The notes beneath the pieces were generated by a model, which made no database searches, was not told where the DNA came from, and saw only the letters and a list, made by a program, of their open reading frames with translations. A program made the translations under genes and the position numbers. Positions 49,101-62,290 of a stretch of 64,000 nucleotides of DNA are shown here, piece by piece. Origin of the DNA: Physcomitrium patens (Eukaryota; Streptophyta; Bryopsida; Funariales; Funariaceae); contig NC_037255.1 in NCBI RefSeq assembly GCF_000002425.4, forward strand, positions 7,880,063-7,944,062, in the 5' to 3' direction. Positions within the stretch are counted from its first letter, which is position 1; each line of letters opens with the position of its first letter.

Positions 49101-52100
49101 CGTATCTGTGTAGGATTTCTTACTTGACCGGTTAGTGTTGGCGCAGTCACCGTCAGAGACACTTGTACCCGCTGAATCCACCTCCCTGGGAGGCACTGTT
49201 GAAACTCAGTTTATAAAAGGCTTTGCTGGGGACATTTCTCTTCAGGTTTTGCCTACATACCTTCGCATCAGTGTTTTCTTCGATCCGTCATTCTAAAGCA
49301 CCAAAACGGATTCTTCTAATCTATGCGGACATAGATGGATGATGTTTCTGCCTTAATACTCCTACTTAGAAATTCATGGAAAACAAACATTACTCGTAGA
49401 TATTGATTTGGGTACTTCTGAGTACCGGTGTCGTCTTCAGATTGTACGGCTTTTCTTCAATGCAGATGGAAGCTGATCAACCCTTATCTTTGAAGTGCTA
49501 CAGATGTTTTGTGCTCTTGTCTTTGTTTTTCTTACTCGAAGATTGCAAAACTTGTGATCACATGTAAAAACTCCCACATTTATCATACGTACTCATTTCA
49601 ATTTCTCTATGCTTCAGGGTGTGACTTTAAATTTAGGAGACAACAAATTTATTGGCCTACCATTCGTATTGCGAAGTGGAAATACATGGCACAAGGATAA
49701 TGGGTCTGACTACTATCTACCAATAAAGCCAGTGGTCAAGAATACGGTCAAGGTATCATGAGAGCGGCATGCAAATCTCTCTATTACTATAAAACCTGAA
49801 TGTTCACTTTGTCAAAGAAATCTTTTAAGAGCTCAGCATCAATGATATTAAGACGAAAAACTTAATTTAGCAGATCATTCTTCATGGATATTAAAAATAA
49901 TCTCATAGTTCCTCTATGTTTCATGCTAAATTTTGCAATTTTCACAGGTTGCTACGGATGGAAAAGGCATTGCAAAGGCATTCCTTGATGACGTTGCAAC
50001 TCAGGAACGTGATGCTGAGAAATCCCTCATGCACAGGTGCCAACTTCAGCGGATTTTCAACCCATAAATTCTTCGAAAACTTCAAGAAATTTTCTAGTTT
50101 CTTATCTTTAACCCCTTCGTTTTTCAGATACAATATCGCAACTGAATTGACTGAACGGGCTAAGAACGAGGGAACGCTTGCTTTAGTTGGAATACTAGCG
50201 TGGTTGCGCTACATGGCCACCAGACAACTGGTTTGGAACAAGAACTACAATGTCAAACCGAGGTTGATTATTTTCTCTACTCCTTCGAGAGTTATATAGT
50301 TATCTTGGACGTTATATCATGCCATACTGCTCTCTGCATCCTGGTAAAACATCTATGCAGTTAGAAATGCTAATGATGACGCTGTAATTTAGTAATGATA
50401 CGAAGCTGACTTAAACACCCTTCCTTTCATGTCACCAATTAAAACATTCTAAATTGGAGAGAGTGCGAATTCTTGTCGTTGTTTGACAGAGAGATAAGTG
50501 CAGCTCAAGATAGAATGACCCTTCTTTTGCAACGAATTTTTCTGGAGCAGCCTGAGAAAAGGGAATTGGTTCGTCTTATTATGGCAACCGTTGGTCGTGG
50601 AGGACAGGGAGACGTGGGACAACGAATCCGTGATGAGATCCTTGTTATCCAAGTGAGTTCACTGCTCTGTTATCGTCCGTACATAAAAAATGTTGCAATT
50701 TCACTTTTCAAGGCTCTTAGTACTACGTAATGGACTTTTCAATCGTCTGTACTTACTCTACCTAATGCCACGGTTTGCAGCGCGAAAATGACTGTAAAGG
50801 TGGAATGATGGAAGAATGGCATCAGAAGCTTCACAACAACACTAGTCCTGATGATGTCATAATATGCGAGGTACATGCCCATTTGATCGTAAATATTCGG
50901 TGACCCTACTTAGTACTTCAGGGGTTTTAAGCGATGACTTTCAGAGTACACCCAACAAACCTTGAAAATACTGAATATATGATTGGGTGAGATACTGAAT
51001 TCGTGTAGTTGTGCATTTGTGTGCATGCATGAGATTGAAATTTGAAGACTACCTGCATGTACCGTTGCAGGCGCTTCTGAACTATATCAAGACTGGCTTC
51101 AATATGGACGTCTACTGGAAGACCCTGAATGAGAACGGTGTCACCAAGGAGCGGATGCTAAGCTATGACCGACCAGTTCGGTCAGAACCTAAATTCAGAG
51201 CTGACCAAAAGGATGGGCTGATACGTGACCTGACGAATTATCTACGGACATTGAAGGCAAATACTAGACATTTTTCTTTTCATTTTAATTTTGAATGTGA
51301 ATTTCTCTTGTCTTGATTTTGTTTGTGTAGAATGGACCTTGACTTAGGTAGCTATCTTAATAAGATTTCTGAATACTGCATTAAATATATTCTCGTCTTA
51401 TTTCTGTACTCTGTATGGTATGGCCATTCTTTGCTTACTAGATACTTTTGTTGAACCAGGCTGTCCACTCAGGTGCAGATCTGGAATCTGCCGTCCAAAA
51501 TTGTTTAGGCTACATGGCTCAGGTTGGTCAATCCGTGTAGATTTCGAAGCATCTTTCTTTGAGCGAGTATCTTTTTTTCTTTCACGTAACCTTTTTCGTT
51601 TTTATTTTATTTATTTGCTTTTATCACCTTTCCTTGAATTAACGGGTCGACAGCGGTTCTAGTCCCTTCGTAAGCTTTTTAGGTTCCTGATAATTGATTA
51701 GTTGACACTTAGGCTAGTTTGAACTGATCTTTGCATTCTCAATATTAGATGTTTCAGAAGCTGGTTTGTTTAATAGGTGCAGCATTTGTCCGAAAATGCC
51801 ACACTAAGTACATCTCAATTTTGGTATTTCTGCAGGGACGTCGTCACATGGGAGGACTTAAGATAGAACCGATTATTGGATTGCCGCCTGTTTTACCGGT
51901 ATGTCTTTTTCGAACTCGAAGTTACAGCTCATTTAAATTTTAAAAAATCAAATTACCTCTCATGTTGGTGACTGCGAGAAGTATTCATGCCAGGAGAGTA
52001 GCAGAAGTTCTTACTCACATTCAGGTCTCTCTATCTGAAACTAAACATGATAGGTAGTAACATGCCTTGCATCTTTTGATTTTCTGGTATTATCACCAAA

Positions 52101-55100
52101 CCACCGACAGTTGTGCTTATTCATCTTTCATTGATGCACGTGTTTCAGAGTCTACTTTACTTCGTGCTGGAGCACGTAGAAGATAAGAATGTTCTCTCGC
52201 TTCTGGAGGTATTACACACTTGTTTCCTGATGTGTTGTATTGCAGTTTTAATATCTAGTTTTTAAAATATTTTTAACTTTTTTCTCACCCCCTACATATG
52301 CAGCCACCATGAGCGGTTACAGAATGGAATTTAACCCTGTCACGCTATTAGAATCTTATGACTATGCTTGTGACCATATGACCTGGTAAGTTTTAGAGTC
52401 GGCTGGTTTTCCTTGCATGGATCGGGCGTTCGAAATGTGAATATGAAAGTTGAAATTCTGTCAGTAAGCTGTATGACATTTTAAAAACAATGTCAGGGAC
52501 TTTTGGAAGCTCGACGAGAACTGAGGCCTACTCTATTGAAGCCCCACGAGCGATTGCGAGATATCATCTTCTTGGACTTAGCTTTAGAATCAACTGTTAG
52601 AACAGCTGTTGAGAGAGGATTGGAGAGCATAAGCGAGAGAGGACCAGCAGTAAGTTTCTTTCTTTTAGAGCTGTCATCATATCTGCATTGTAACTTATGT
52701 TGCTTTCCCCTCATACTCCACTTTTTATTATTATGATTATTATGATTATTATGATTATGATTATTATGATTATTATGATTATGATTATTATTGTTTATTT
52801 TATTTTATTTTATTTTATGTTATGTTATTTTTGGTGCTACATCCATACACCTGTTCATTCTTGAAAAGCCCGTATGCTTCTTCGTGTGCTTCTTCGTAAT
52901 ATTAGTGTGACTTTATACTGCTCTTACGTTGGTGCACTTACCACCCTCAACAGTTACTATTGCTTTGCAAATGAGTTGACTCATTGAAGTCATATTCTAC
53001 ATGTATATTTGATGCAGGAAATAGCTACGATCGTCAGTATTGTGGTTGAGAATCTAGCATTGTCAAGCGACAGCAATGAAGAGCTTGTTTATTGTTTGAA
53101 GGTAAGTTTGAGAATCCTGAAGGGATGCAGGTGTGGTGTTGAGGTCTTTCTGCTGATCTAATTGTGTCTCTTGTCGTTGAAACCTCTTTCATTCACATGT
53201 TCCTTATTAATACCAGATCCAACCTTTTAATATTATGCTCGAATGAATTGTCTTACTGAAAGTACTTGGCAGTGTTAGTGGTATGATAAGTTCAACTTTT
53301 GCAGGACTGGTATCTCGTCCTTGACATAATTAACAAGAAAGCTGATAACTGGGCATTGCGAACAAAGGCAGTGCTTGATCGTACCAAGTTAGCATTGCAA
53401 GACAAGGCTGAATATTTCCAGAATATTCTTCAACCAACCGCAGATTATCTGGGAAGTGTGCTTGGTGTCGAAGAGTGGGCTGTAAGTTTACCTTGACTGC
53501 CAACTTTCAACCTGGTTCTGGTCTTTTGTTTCATAATGTGTTTGATGAATCAAGAACCTGTCTCTAATAATTTTGAAATATGTTTATCCAAGGCTTTGTA
53601 GTATCAAGAAACACTCTTACATGTAATCCACTAGTTTTACAGCAGAAAATAATAAACCATAATCTACCAGAATTCTTGGATTGAAGAGACTGTTATGTGA
53701 TAGGTGAGAGCAAATATAAGAACCAATAATGCTGTCTTATCAAGCACTACTATGCGCAGGTCCAGATTTTTACTGAGGAAATGATACGCTCTGGTTCAGC
53801 AGCAGCGCTTTCACAGCTTTTAAACCGGCTCGATCCAGTTATTCGAAAAGAGGCAACCATGGGCAGGTTAGTAGACAATTTACTTGTGTTCTTCAGATGG
53901 GCCATGCGTCTTCGTGAGGTGTTATTAAAAAAAATTCTTTAAATATACTGGAGTTCTTTTCATCTTTCTTACCTTGCCCACTACTCGTCATTACTTCCCT
54001 TACTGCCCCTTTTTTAAGATAATTTCCCTAATTGCATAAACTTTCTTCTAGACGTCTATGCATTTGAAAAGCTATATTCATCAGCAGTTTAATGACTCGA
54101 TCTAATTTTGTGTGGTGCAATTTGCAGCTGGCAGGTTATCAGCCCTGTCAGCGTTAAGGGGTATGTGGAAGTGATTGATGGATTAGATCAGGTGCAAGAG
54201 AAGGTATACAAAAGGCCCACAATTTTGGTTTCAGGGCGCGTAAAAGGCGAGGAAGAAATTCCCGAAGGGGTTGTTGCCGTCTTGACACCTGACATGCCTG
54301 ATGTCCTCTCCCATGTTTCAGTCCGTGCGCGTAATAGCAAGGTGACCCTTCTGCACAAAATATCTGTTCGATGTCGAATAGTGATTATTCATGATAAGTA
54401 TTACTCATGTAACAAGTCCTTTCCTGACTTTTAGACAGATTTACAGCAACCCCCTATAGTATTTATATTCCACTTACATAGTAGGATTCGGAAGCCTACG
54501 TTCGTTGCATCAGAACTGGATGACAGCAGCGATATGATGTGTTAGTTTTAGAAGCGTGAGTGAATATATCGTTCTTTTTGTCCAATCTTAAACTCCTGGG
54601 CTCTGGACTTCGCAGGTTTGTTTTGCAACATGCTTTGATTCAAGTGTCTTCTCTGATCTCCGGCATAAAGATATGAAGGCGCTTGCAGTCTCTGTGTCAA
54701 CGAATGCGGACTTATCTTACCAGTGAGTCACTAAATGGCTTTTGCACATAATTCAGTGAGGCACTTTTAGTTCTGGATATTTTTGTGTGTCAGTAATGAA
54801 AAAAGGGCCGAAGCTGATGCGGTGTGAGCTTTGAGAACAATCGTCTCCTTAGACTGGTAACAGTTGTACCTTTTAATGATTTCCACTCCTTGCAGTGCCA
54901 TCGGTGATTCAGATATTTTCAGTGCGAACAGTGTGGAAGAAAGTACCACACCTACTCCACGGATCACTCTGAAGAAGAAAGAATTCCTCGGAAAGTATGC
55001 AGTATCATCGAAGGACTTTAATCTGGATCTGGTAAGTTCAGCTTAACATGGAAATAGAACACTTCTTATGCAGACAACTTCATTTTGAATACGATGTGTG

Positions 55101-57563
55101 GATGTTCACAACATGAAATGTACATAAATTCAGAGTTGAGTGAATCACCTGAATATGCACATAACATGATCTTGTCGATTACAATCTTGTTGTGAACTTG
55201 GGGATGACCGGGAAATTGTTGTGGCCTCATTGTGCAGGTTGGTGCTAAGTCTCGCAACATTGCTAATCTAATGGGCAAACTACCCTCGTGGATCCGTCTT
55301 CCAACATCTGTTGCAGTGCCATTTGGCGTGTTTGAAAAAGTGCTAACAGAAAGTGTTAACAAGGTGTGTTGGTTATCGATTCAGCTATCCATGACCTTTT
55401 GATAGTTTGCGGCATTATTCATTTAGTCCGTTCGAACATGCCGGTTCTCTTGTTGATATTTATCATGATTTCTCTTGAGAGTATTTGCTGCATTAGTTGA
55501 AGTGTATTAAGTAACCCTTCTGTATGTGCTTATGTCTCTTGAATTCATCTCTTATCGTAGGATGTGGCTTCAGAAATTGCAATTATGAACAAGCATTTGT
55601 ATGAAGGCGATTACAGTAAACTGACAGATATTCGAAAGACTGTGTTACGCTTAGAAGCACCTCCAGCGCTGGTAAGTTTATCTGTTTTCAATACTATCAT
55701 AAAGAAGACTAATTGTTTAAAGTTTTTGTTATTAAGTTCCATTAACTTTTCAGAACGCTGAACTTCGAGATCCAATTTTCAACTCCATACGTCCATGTAT
55801 CTTGGTCTTACAGTAGTACAACAATTGGTTTTGAACACGCTGCAGTTTTCATGTATTTTTGTTGATGGCATAAACATATCCCGGAATGTCAACAGATTCA
55901 TGAAATAGAAGAAGTCATGAAAAGCTCAGGCATGCCATGGCCTGGGGATGAGAGTGAGGAAAGATGGAAGCAAGCCTGGACCGCAATTAAACGAGTAAGC
56001 CTCCCCACCCCTTGTTCACGTCACGTGGTGTTGTAATCTTAATCTGGGAGAATGGGCGCTTTCCTCGAAAGCACTCCTTCGATATTGGCGTCGAAGATTT
56101 CACGTCTCGATGTACTGTTCCAGTCAGTTTTTGAAAATCAACATACAGGTTCTAGATTTTATACCCGTAAGTGGGCTATTTAAAATAGGCTAGTCTAAAA
56201 ATAGGCTTGTGCTGCTTCTGAAGTTGGTTGTAAATTGTATAACATGATCAAATAAATGTAGCAAACTAGCTCGTTATCACTAGGTTTTGAGGGGAAGTGT
56301 TTGGTAACGCACATTTACATTTGAGGCTACTGGAATATAGGTATGGGCTTCAAAATGGAATGAGAGGGCCTATTTCAGCACCCGCAAAACCAATATAGAC
56401 CACAGCGACTTGTGCATGGCGGTATTGGTTCAAGAGATAATCCAAGCTGATTATGCCTTTGTCATTCATACCACCAATCCATCTACTGGGGATGAAACTG
56501 AAATTTATGCGGAGGTTATTCCTTAGCATTCCTTATACAGTGCAACACTTGACAACAGGATGAATCTTAATTTCAACATCAGGCGATTTTGTATTGGTTT
56601 TGGCTGACGAAAATGTTATGCTGAATACATTGATCCAAGCTTATCATATCCGTATCATCAAATGTCTGAAGAAATTGCAGTTTCAAGATAAAAATATGGT
56701 AATGGACTCTGATCATTCGAATGCTGTTTTGAATCTAACAGGTGGTTAAGGGCTTGGGAGAGACACTTGTGGGAGCATATTCAGGCCGTGCCCTTAGTTT
56801 TGTTACCAAGAAATCCGACATGAAAAATCCGAAGGTTCCTGCTTACCCATCTACCTGGTTAGAGTTTATTGCTCTGAAAGTGTAATTAGCAGTCTTCTCT
56901 TTCCAGGGCCATATGTAATTTGGGACATCCGAAAGCAGAGCTTAGCTTCATGCATCTTACTTAACAATCAGAAATTGTGCAGAATGTTTCACAATCTTGT
57001 AAAGCTTGTATCTCCATCGATCACCTGTGCATTTAAACTGAATTGGCTTGTACTGCACGAGACGCTCATATTCGACTTCAGTAACTCTGTCTCGCTTGGC
57101 AGGTGTTAGGTTATCCTAGCAAACGAGTGGGATTATTCATAAGGCAATCAATCATCTTCAGGTCAGATTCGAATGGAGAAGACTTAGAGGGCTATGCAGG
57201 AGCTGGTCTTTATGACAGGTACGTTTCCTTTACCTGGATGATCGCCTGCTCCTTTCTGATAAAGGCAATTGGGCGCTGTTATTTGCAGACGTTTGATTCG
57301 CATCTGATTTACTCATCCAAACTGTGATAACACGCGAGTGCTGTTGGTTGCACTGCAGTGTACCCATGGACGAAGAAGAAGAAAGAGTAGTTGATTATTC
57401 AACAGATCGTTTGATCTTGGACGAGGCGTTCCAAAAGACAATACTTACAAAAATTGCTGAGGCCGGACTTGCGATTGAGAAGAATCTCCAATGTGCCCAG
57501 GACATTGAAGGTGTAGTCAAGGATAACGAACTTTTTATTGTTCAAACAAGACCGCAAATGTAG
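46114..57563 (+). CDS. GWD1: Alpha-glucan water dikinase (GWD1 type), plastid starch phosphorylation
   Basis: Thirty-two exons join to 1426 residues with every phase matching, close to the about 1400 usual for plant GWD1. The start is an ATG preceded by a GTG-only extension; residues 1-80 are a Ser/Arg-rich transit peptide. Two CBM45 starch-binding modules are visible, near 95-205 (SLLLHWGALQSGNG) and 385-510 (EDLVIRWAVSKDKEREWM). The phosphohistidine is H1029 in MPDVLSHVSVRARN. The C-terminal nucleotide-binding domain has FRSDSNGEDLEGYAGAGLYD (1339-1358) and ends in QTRPQM. The enzyme transfers the beta-phosphate of ATP to the C6 of starch glucosyl units, opening granules for degradation in the plastid. 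The intron after 51256 begins with GC, not GT, and the exon at 51836-51898 is divergent from typical GWD. Exons: 46114-46395, 46497-46538, 46914-47026, 47214-47289, 47533-47624, 47842-47995, 48273-48665, 48882-48992, 49114-49245, 49618-49752, 49948-50036, 50128-50262, 50490-50652, 50781-50870, 51071-51256, 51460-51522, 51836-51898, 52149-52208, 52497-52649, 53018-53101, 53305-53481, 53760-53866, 54128-54341, 54616-54722, 54896-55031, 55238-55363, 55561-55671, 55896-55994, 56341-56514, 56742-56834, 57103-57218, 57359-57563. Confidence 0.97.
52726..52830. repeat. (TTATGA/TTATTATGA)n and (TTTTA)n microsatellite in a GWD intron
   Basis: Interleaved ATTATTATG and ATTATG units pass into TTTTA and TTATG units, in the intron after the exon ending at 52649. 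Confidence 0.9.
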
Positions 57564-58359
57564 AGTATTTGTTGTAAATTCTTATGGTTTGTTACAAGGT
57601 AATGATATCCAATTCGAGTGTATGACCAAACGAGCTGCCAATTGTCAGCTAACGACAAAATATATAGAACCTAAATGGGGACCTGGTAACTTACATGCCC
57701 TATCATTCACTGTAAAGCTTGCCGACATATGAGCTTGTATCCGACTCTGGGAGGGAGTTGTTGCAAACCAATAACAGTCAATTTATCTGTATACAGAGAC
57801 CTGTCTTAGTTGCACGATTCCGTCTTGTTCTAGACACTATATCACGTAGCGCTGCTGCAGGTTATCTCGCAGTGTCGCAAACTCGAAGGCCTCCTCTGCA
57901 TTCTGAACAGAATGCTGAATTCAACACACTTCAGTTCGATCCGCTATGATTATCAAGGTTCGGTCGCGGTTTCAAGGCATCTGAAACTCTTTCTGGAAGA
58001 TCTACACATGACTCTTCAAATTGATTTCCATACCAACTGAGCGCTACTCCGCTAATCCACGAGTCCAGTTGTTTACAACTACAATGATCATTTCCACACA
58101 TCGCTAACTCAAATCAGCACACTCGTGACGGATGTCAGAAAGCAATTAGCACACAAAGAGGAAGCATTGCAACCAACGACGCAAAACGTGATCAAAATCA
58201 AGCCGACTTGGACTCTCAATACCACAGACACCTAATACTCGAAGACAGCCAGGGCTCGAGGACATTCAAGGCCCATACGCTAGAAACTCATGGATGAGGA
58301 GAAGAATTGATTGTTGTGAAAAGCATATAATACATTTCTAATGACGACTAGTTCAGTCC
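57564..58359. other. Convergent 3' spacer between GWD and the GNAT gene
   Basis: Holds the 3' UTRs of both genes. Short open frames here resemble no family. Confidence 0.55.
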
Positions 58360-59383
58360 CTAAACTGCTGATACATTGTTTTTTCTGCTACGCGCTGCTT
58401 TCGCCCTCCAGGATTCTTGAAGAGGGGGCGGGACAAGCAGAGCCGGAGCTCTGCTCTCCTCGTCGCTGCAATCCTCTACAGCAGTGTACATCATGGACGT
58501 GGATCCCAGGACGTCAGACCCAAATCCACACGCCCGAAAGAAAGGTCTGGTGTCACGACCGGCCATCACAGAGATGTCGCAGATGCCGTGCCGCGAAATG
58601 TCTCGCACGAGCCGCAGCATGAGACGGCGACCAATTCCTTCCCCTTGGAGTGATGGCGCCACGGCGACGTCGTGGATGGAGGCCGTGAGGGTGCGATCAG
58701 AAGTGGCCCGCCCAAAGGCAATCAATGTTCGCTTCTGCGAGGGACGGGTGTTGGTGTCCGCCTCAGGTCGGTCGGGAAAGTAATCTTCCTCCAGCTCCCC
58801 TCGTATGTACATCGCCACCACGATGAAGCTATGCTGAATTGCGCGTTGAAGCTTCACCGGATTCACTTGGAGCAGTGACCCATCGGGATTAAATTTGGAA
58901 AACTGATCGCAGTTCTGGGAAGTGGAGGTCAACAAGGCCCGCAATTCTGCAATGTCGATGTCCTTCCAGTTCGTAGACACCAAAAGATCCCTGTATCGCT
59001 CGTGGTGCCGCACTGACAGAATTCCTGGGCGGTTAATGGCGCGCGACGGCAATGGCACTCTCGAACTTAGTCTCTCAGCGTGAAACTGCCGACAGCGGGA
59101 TTGCACTGGCACGGAACTCTTGCTGCAAAGTGGAAACTTGAGAGTTCTAGGATGCGAGAGACGAGTCAATCGACCCAGTGGCGCATCCATCCCGAAGGAG
59201 CTGACAATATCAGCACGTCGGAGTCCATGGTGCCAAGGTGAGGCTTCTAGACTGCAAGGACCTGGGACCATTGAGATAAAGCAACAACAAAACCACAAAA
59301 AAAAAGAAAAAAAAGAAAAAAAAGAAAAATCACATTCAAACACAAAGTAAGAACCCCGAATCCTCTCGACTAACTCACAGCAT
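58360..59383 (-). CDS. Plastid-type GNAT N-acetyltransferase
   Basis: Two exons, 59383-59379 and 59251-58360, give 298 residues; the start is ATG-CT at the end of exon 1 joined to T-CTA. Without splicing the frame extends through the intron but would start only from TTG. Residues 1-95 are Ser/Arg/His-rich, transit-like. The GNAT fold follows: STNWKDIDIAELRALL, FGRATSD, IHDVAVAPSLQGEGIGRRL with the acetyl-CoA loop Q-x-E-G-I-G (204-209), and FFRACGFGSD. FGRATSD and HDVAVAP match the plastid GNAT group of plants that acetylate lysines and protein N-termini (NSI and relatives). An acidic loop (about 152-176) before FGRATSD is longer than in NSI. The substrate cannot be read from sequence. Confidence 0.85.
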
Positions 59384-59880
59384 TCCAAACAATCGAAAGT
59401 TCAATCTCTGTCTTGGTTCTGCACCCACACGATGAGCAATGGGTAACAACACATTCGTCATATTATCCTGAAGTGGGGGGCGGAGAGGTAGCATTGGCAT
59501 GCAGTGAAGTTGTGTCACTCCCACTTGCAACTGTGCTTGAATTGAGTCGATTCTAAGTCGAATTCGAGTTGGCTGTAGGGTCGTAGGGGATTGCAATCTG
59601 GCTATGCTTTGCGGGGAGCAGTGCTGGAGTCATGGATGAGGAGGAGCAAGAATAGCAGCAAACAGCAGCAGCAGCAGAAGAAGAAGCCTGATCCATCAAT
59701 GTCCTAGGATTCGATGGAGGCTTCAAAGCCACACCCACCCCCAGGGATTGGCCGGCTCGCCAAAAGCGGAGGAGGCTCAAGATTATGTGAGGAAATTGGG
59801 TCTTCCAAGGCCGATTTTTTAATGCTCAGCTGTTGGTGCCCCTCTCCTCCCTGGTATTGAGTAAGGTCTGGTTATTGTTG
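59384..59880 (-). promoter_or_regulatory. 5' leader/promoter of the GNAT gene with an upstream open frame
   Basis: An ATG at 59696 opens a 47-codon Ser/Ala/Cys-rich frame that stops at 59553, upstream of the GNAT start, so translation may be tuned by this uORF. Position and composition suggest a leader; the transcription start is unknown. Confidence 0.35.
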
Positions 59881-61390
59881 CTGGCCACTTTTTTTTTCTC
59901 TTCAGTTAACACATTTGCATAATTATTTTGATCATGCATATCCACGTTACAAGAATAGTAACAACAGATTTTTGGCATGGGTTTTGTGGGAACGTTGTTG
60001 TTTTAAAAAAAAATCAAAAACAAAAGCTAATAAATAAAACTGTGTTTCTTCATTTTCTTCTTGTGTGTGTTTACATTTCTCTTCTTTTAATCTGCTGCCA
60101 AATAGATTTGTATTTGCAATTTTCATCGGATGACAAGAAAATAAAACTCATGGTTGTAATGAAATTGTGTAAGTACTTTTGTATGATTGTTGAACATCTT
60201 TTCAACATACAATTTATTTAGGGGGAATGTTAAATAGACCCAAGTTTTTACTAAATTGTCCCACCCATCCTAACCATCATGAAAAAAAATAAAAATAAAT
60301 AATGACCTCAAGTTTCATTTCCCCACTATTGGATTTGCAACCAATAAAAACCAACCACATTCATCATGATTACCATATTTGTCATCAAGGTTGAGTCTAT
60401 TTAGTAAAAACATGGGTCTATTTAATATTACCCTTTATTTATTGTAGAGGGATTTGCAGTATTAATCTATCAAAATTAAAAATATTTAATATATTTTTTC
60501 TAAATATATTACTTATTAGTGAATTTTAAAATAGGAATGTATATTTATAGGTATACACTTTAACATTACCAACTATTTGTTAGTACATTACTGCATGTTT
60601 TATTTATTGTCTAAATAAATAAAAGTATATACTGTTGTAAAATCAAAAATAAAATTTTGATTTTCAAAAATATAGGAATCATATGACACTTGTTTTCAAA
60701 TCAATTGTATTTTAAAAAAAATCAAAATGAATTTTTATTAATTTATATGTATTTTGTGTAATTTTAATTTTAATATTAGTCTGATTCTTATGTTCTTGTA
60801 TTTATTTTACAACCAATCCTTTGTTTGAGCTTTGAGAAAAACTAGAGTAAAACTGGATATATTAAGGCAAGTTTAAAAAGGTTCAGTCAATCTACCAGTA
60901 ATTTTGATGTAAGGTTATTTGTGAAACTCCTTACTTACTACAGTAGAAGAATTAATCTAATGTCTCTTAATTAAATACAAAAAAACAAATAGAAAAAAAT
61001 ACTAGCACTTAATAGGAAGAAATAAGAAATTGGAGTGTGTCTGTATAGTATTCTACAAGAATTTGAGTTAATTAAAGGATTTATAAATATCAACAAATTA
61101 TAAAATAGAGTATTTTCAGGCTTAAATTTACTAAATTCTTCCAATTCTCAGTATACACATATATATACACTTTGTAGTAACTTCATCAATGCCATTGAAA
61201 AAAATACAAAGTTCATTATACAGATAAATCTTTGAACAGGTCACATCTGTTTCTATACTATAACATTAGAAAAATACTCTCAAAGTCAACAAAATGTAAG
61301 GTGCACTTGAAATGTGTTAAAACATCTCAGGAATGCCCTTGTTAGAGTGTTCAATCGACCAAACAAAATAAATTTTTAGCATCACCCAAC
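59881..61390. other. AT-rich spacer, no gene seen
   Basis: A 97-codon plus frame (59928-60221) is A/T-driven and unlike any family. No repeats with clear boundaries or RNA genes were found. Confidence 0.55.
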
Positions 61391-61850
61391 GAATTGGAAA
61401 ATACAAACAAACAGAATTGGAGCGAGAGAGAGAGAGACCAGGAGCACGGCAGAAAAAGCAAAGCGAGAGAGAGAGAAAGAAAGGAGAAGTGTGAAAGGCA
61501 TTCACAAGGGGTTTGGGGGATGGAGGGCAAGCGGGGATCTCTCTTCAAACACCAAAACCCTTTTGAATCCCGAGAAGAAACGGGAAGATCGGGGGGTCTT
61601 GGGGGAAGGAACCAGCACCGCCTGGACGACGACGGGGCTGACGTGGCAGCCAGCGCGGCCAAGTTACCCGGCGCAAGAAAGCTCAGGCGGCCAATACGGA
61701 CGGACGGACGCAGCCCCGCACGGTTACGCGCGTGGTCGGACGCGCGGGGGAGAGCGCGTCGCAGTTGGGGGACGGGGGGCTTGGAGAGGTGGACTGGACT
61801 TGCAGAGCGGATGAGAATGAGAGAAAGGGAGAGAGCAAAGCCCTGCCCAG

Positions 61851-61917
61851 CATCCATCCATCCATCCATCCATCCATCTATCCCTCCCTCCCTCCCTCAC
61901 TTCCTTCCTTCCTTGCA
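61851..61917. repeat. (CATC)n, (CCCT)n and (CCTT)n simple repeats
   Basis: Tetranucleotide units of three related types follow one another. Confidence 0.9.
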
Positions 61918-62039
61918 CTCCCTCCCGCCTCCAAGACCCACACCCAAGACCCACCCTCTCCCAAGACCCCCGCCTTCCTTCATTTCTTCCTTCAGTTCTT
62001 CCCCCTCTCTCCCTCCCTCCCTCCCGACTACCCGCCGTG

Positions 62040-62093
62040 TTTTTTTTTTTTTTTTTTTTTTTTTTTTCTTTTTTGTTTGTTTGTTTGTTTGTT
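62040..62093. repeat. Poly-T and (GTTT)n tract
   Basis: A run of more than 25 T with one C, then five GTTT units. Confidence 0.9.
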
Positions 62094-62290
62094 TCTATTC
62101 CTCCCTTTCCCCACTATTCTGTTCCTCCCTCCTCTTCCTCCTCTTCCTGTTGTTGCTGCTGCTGCTCCTGCTCTTCCTTCCCTTCCTCCTCTTTGACAAT
62201 CTTCTCCTTTCTTCTCTCTTACTCTGTTTCTTTTGTTGCTGCTTTCCTTCTCTCCTCATTAGTTTCTTCCGATTTCTTCCCTTCTTTGCT

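Larger units (their letters stand above)
61391..62290 (+). promoter_or_regulatory. Purine/pyrimidine-biased promoter region of a right-edge gene
   Basis: Starts with GA-rich sequence (61420-61500), then GC-rich DNA, then strongly pyrimidine-rich DNA with CATC and CCCT repeats (61851-61917), a T run, GTTT repeats and TCC/TGC runs to about 62260. Such C/T tracts are common just upstream of plant transcription starts. Long open frames on both strands, one of 358 codons, are low-complexity artefacts. Confidence 0.45.
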
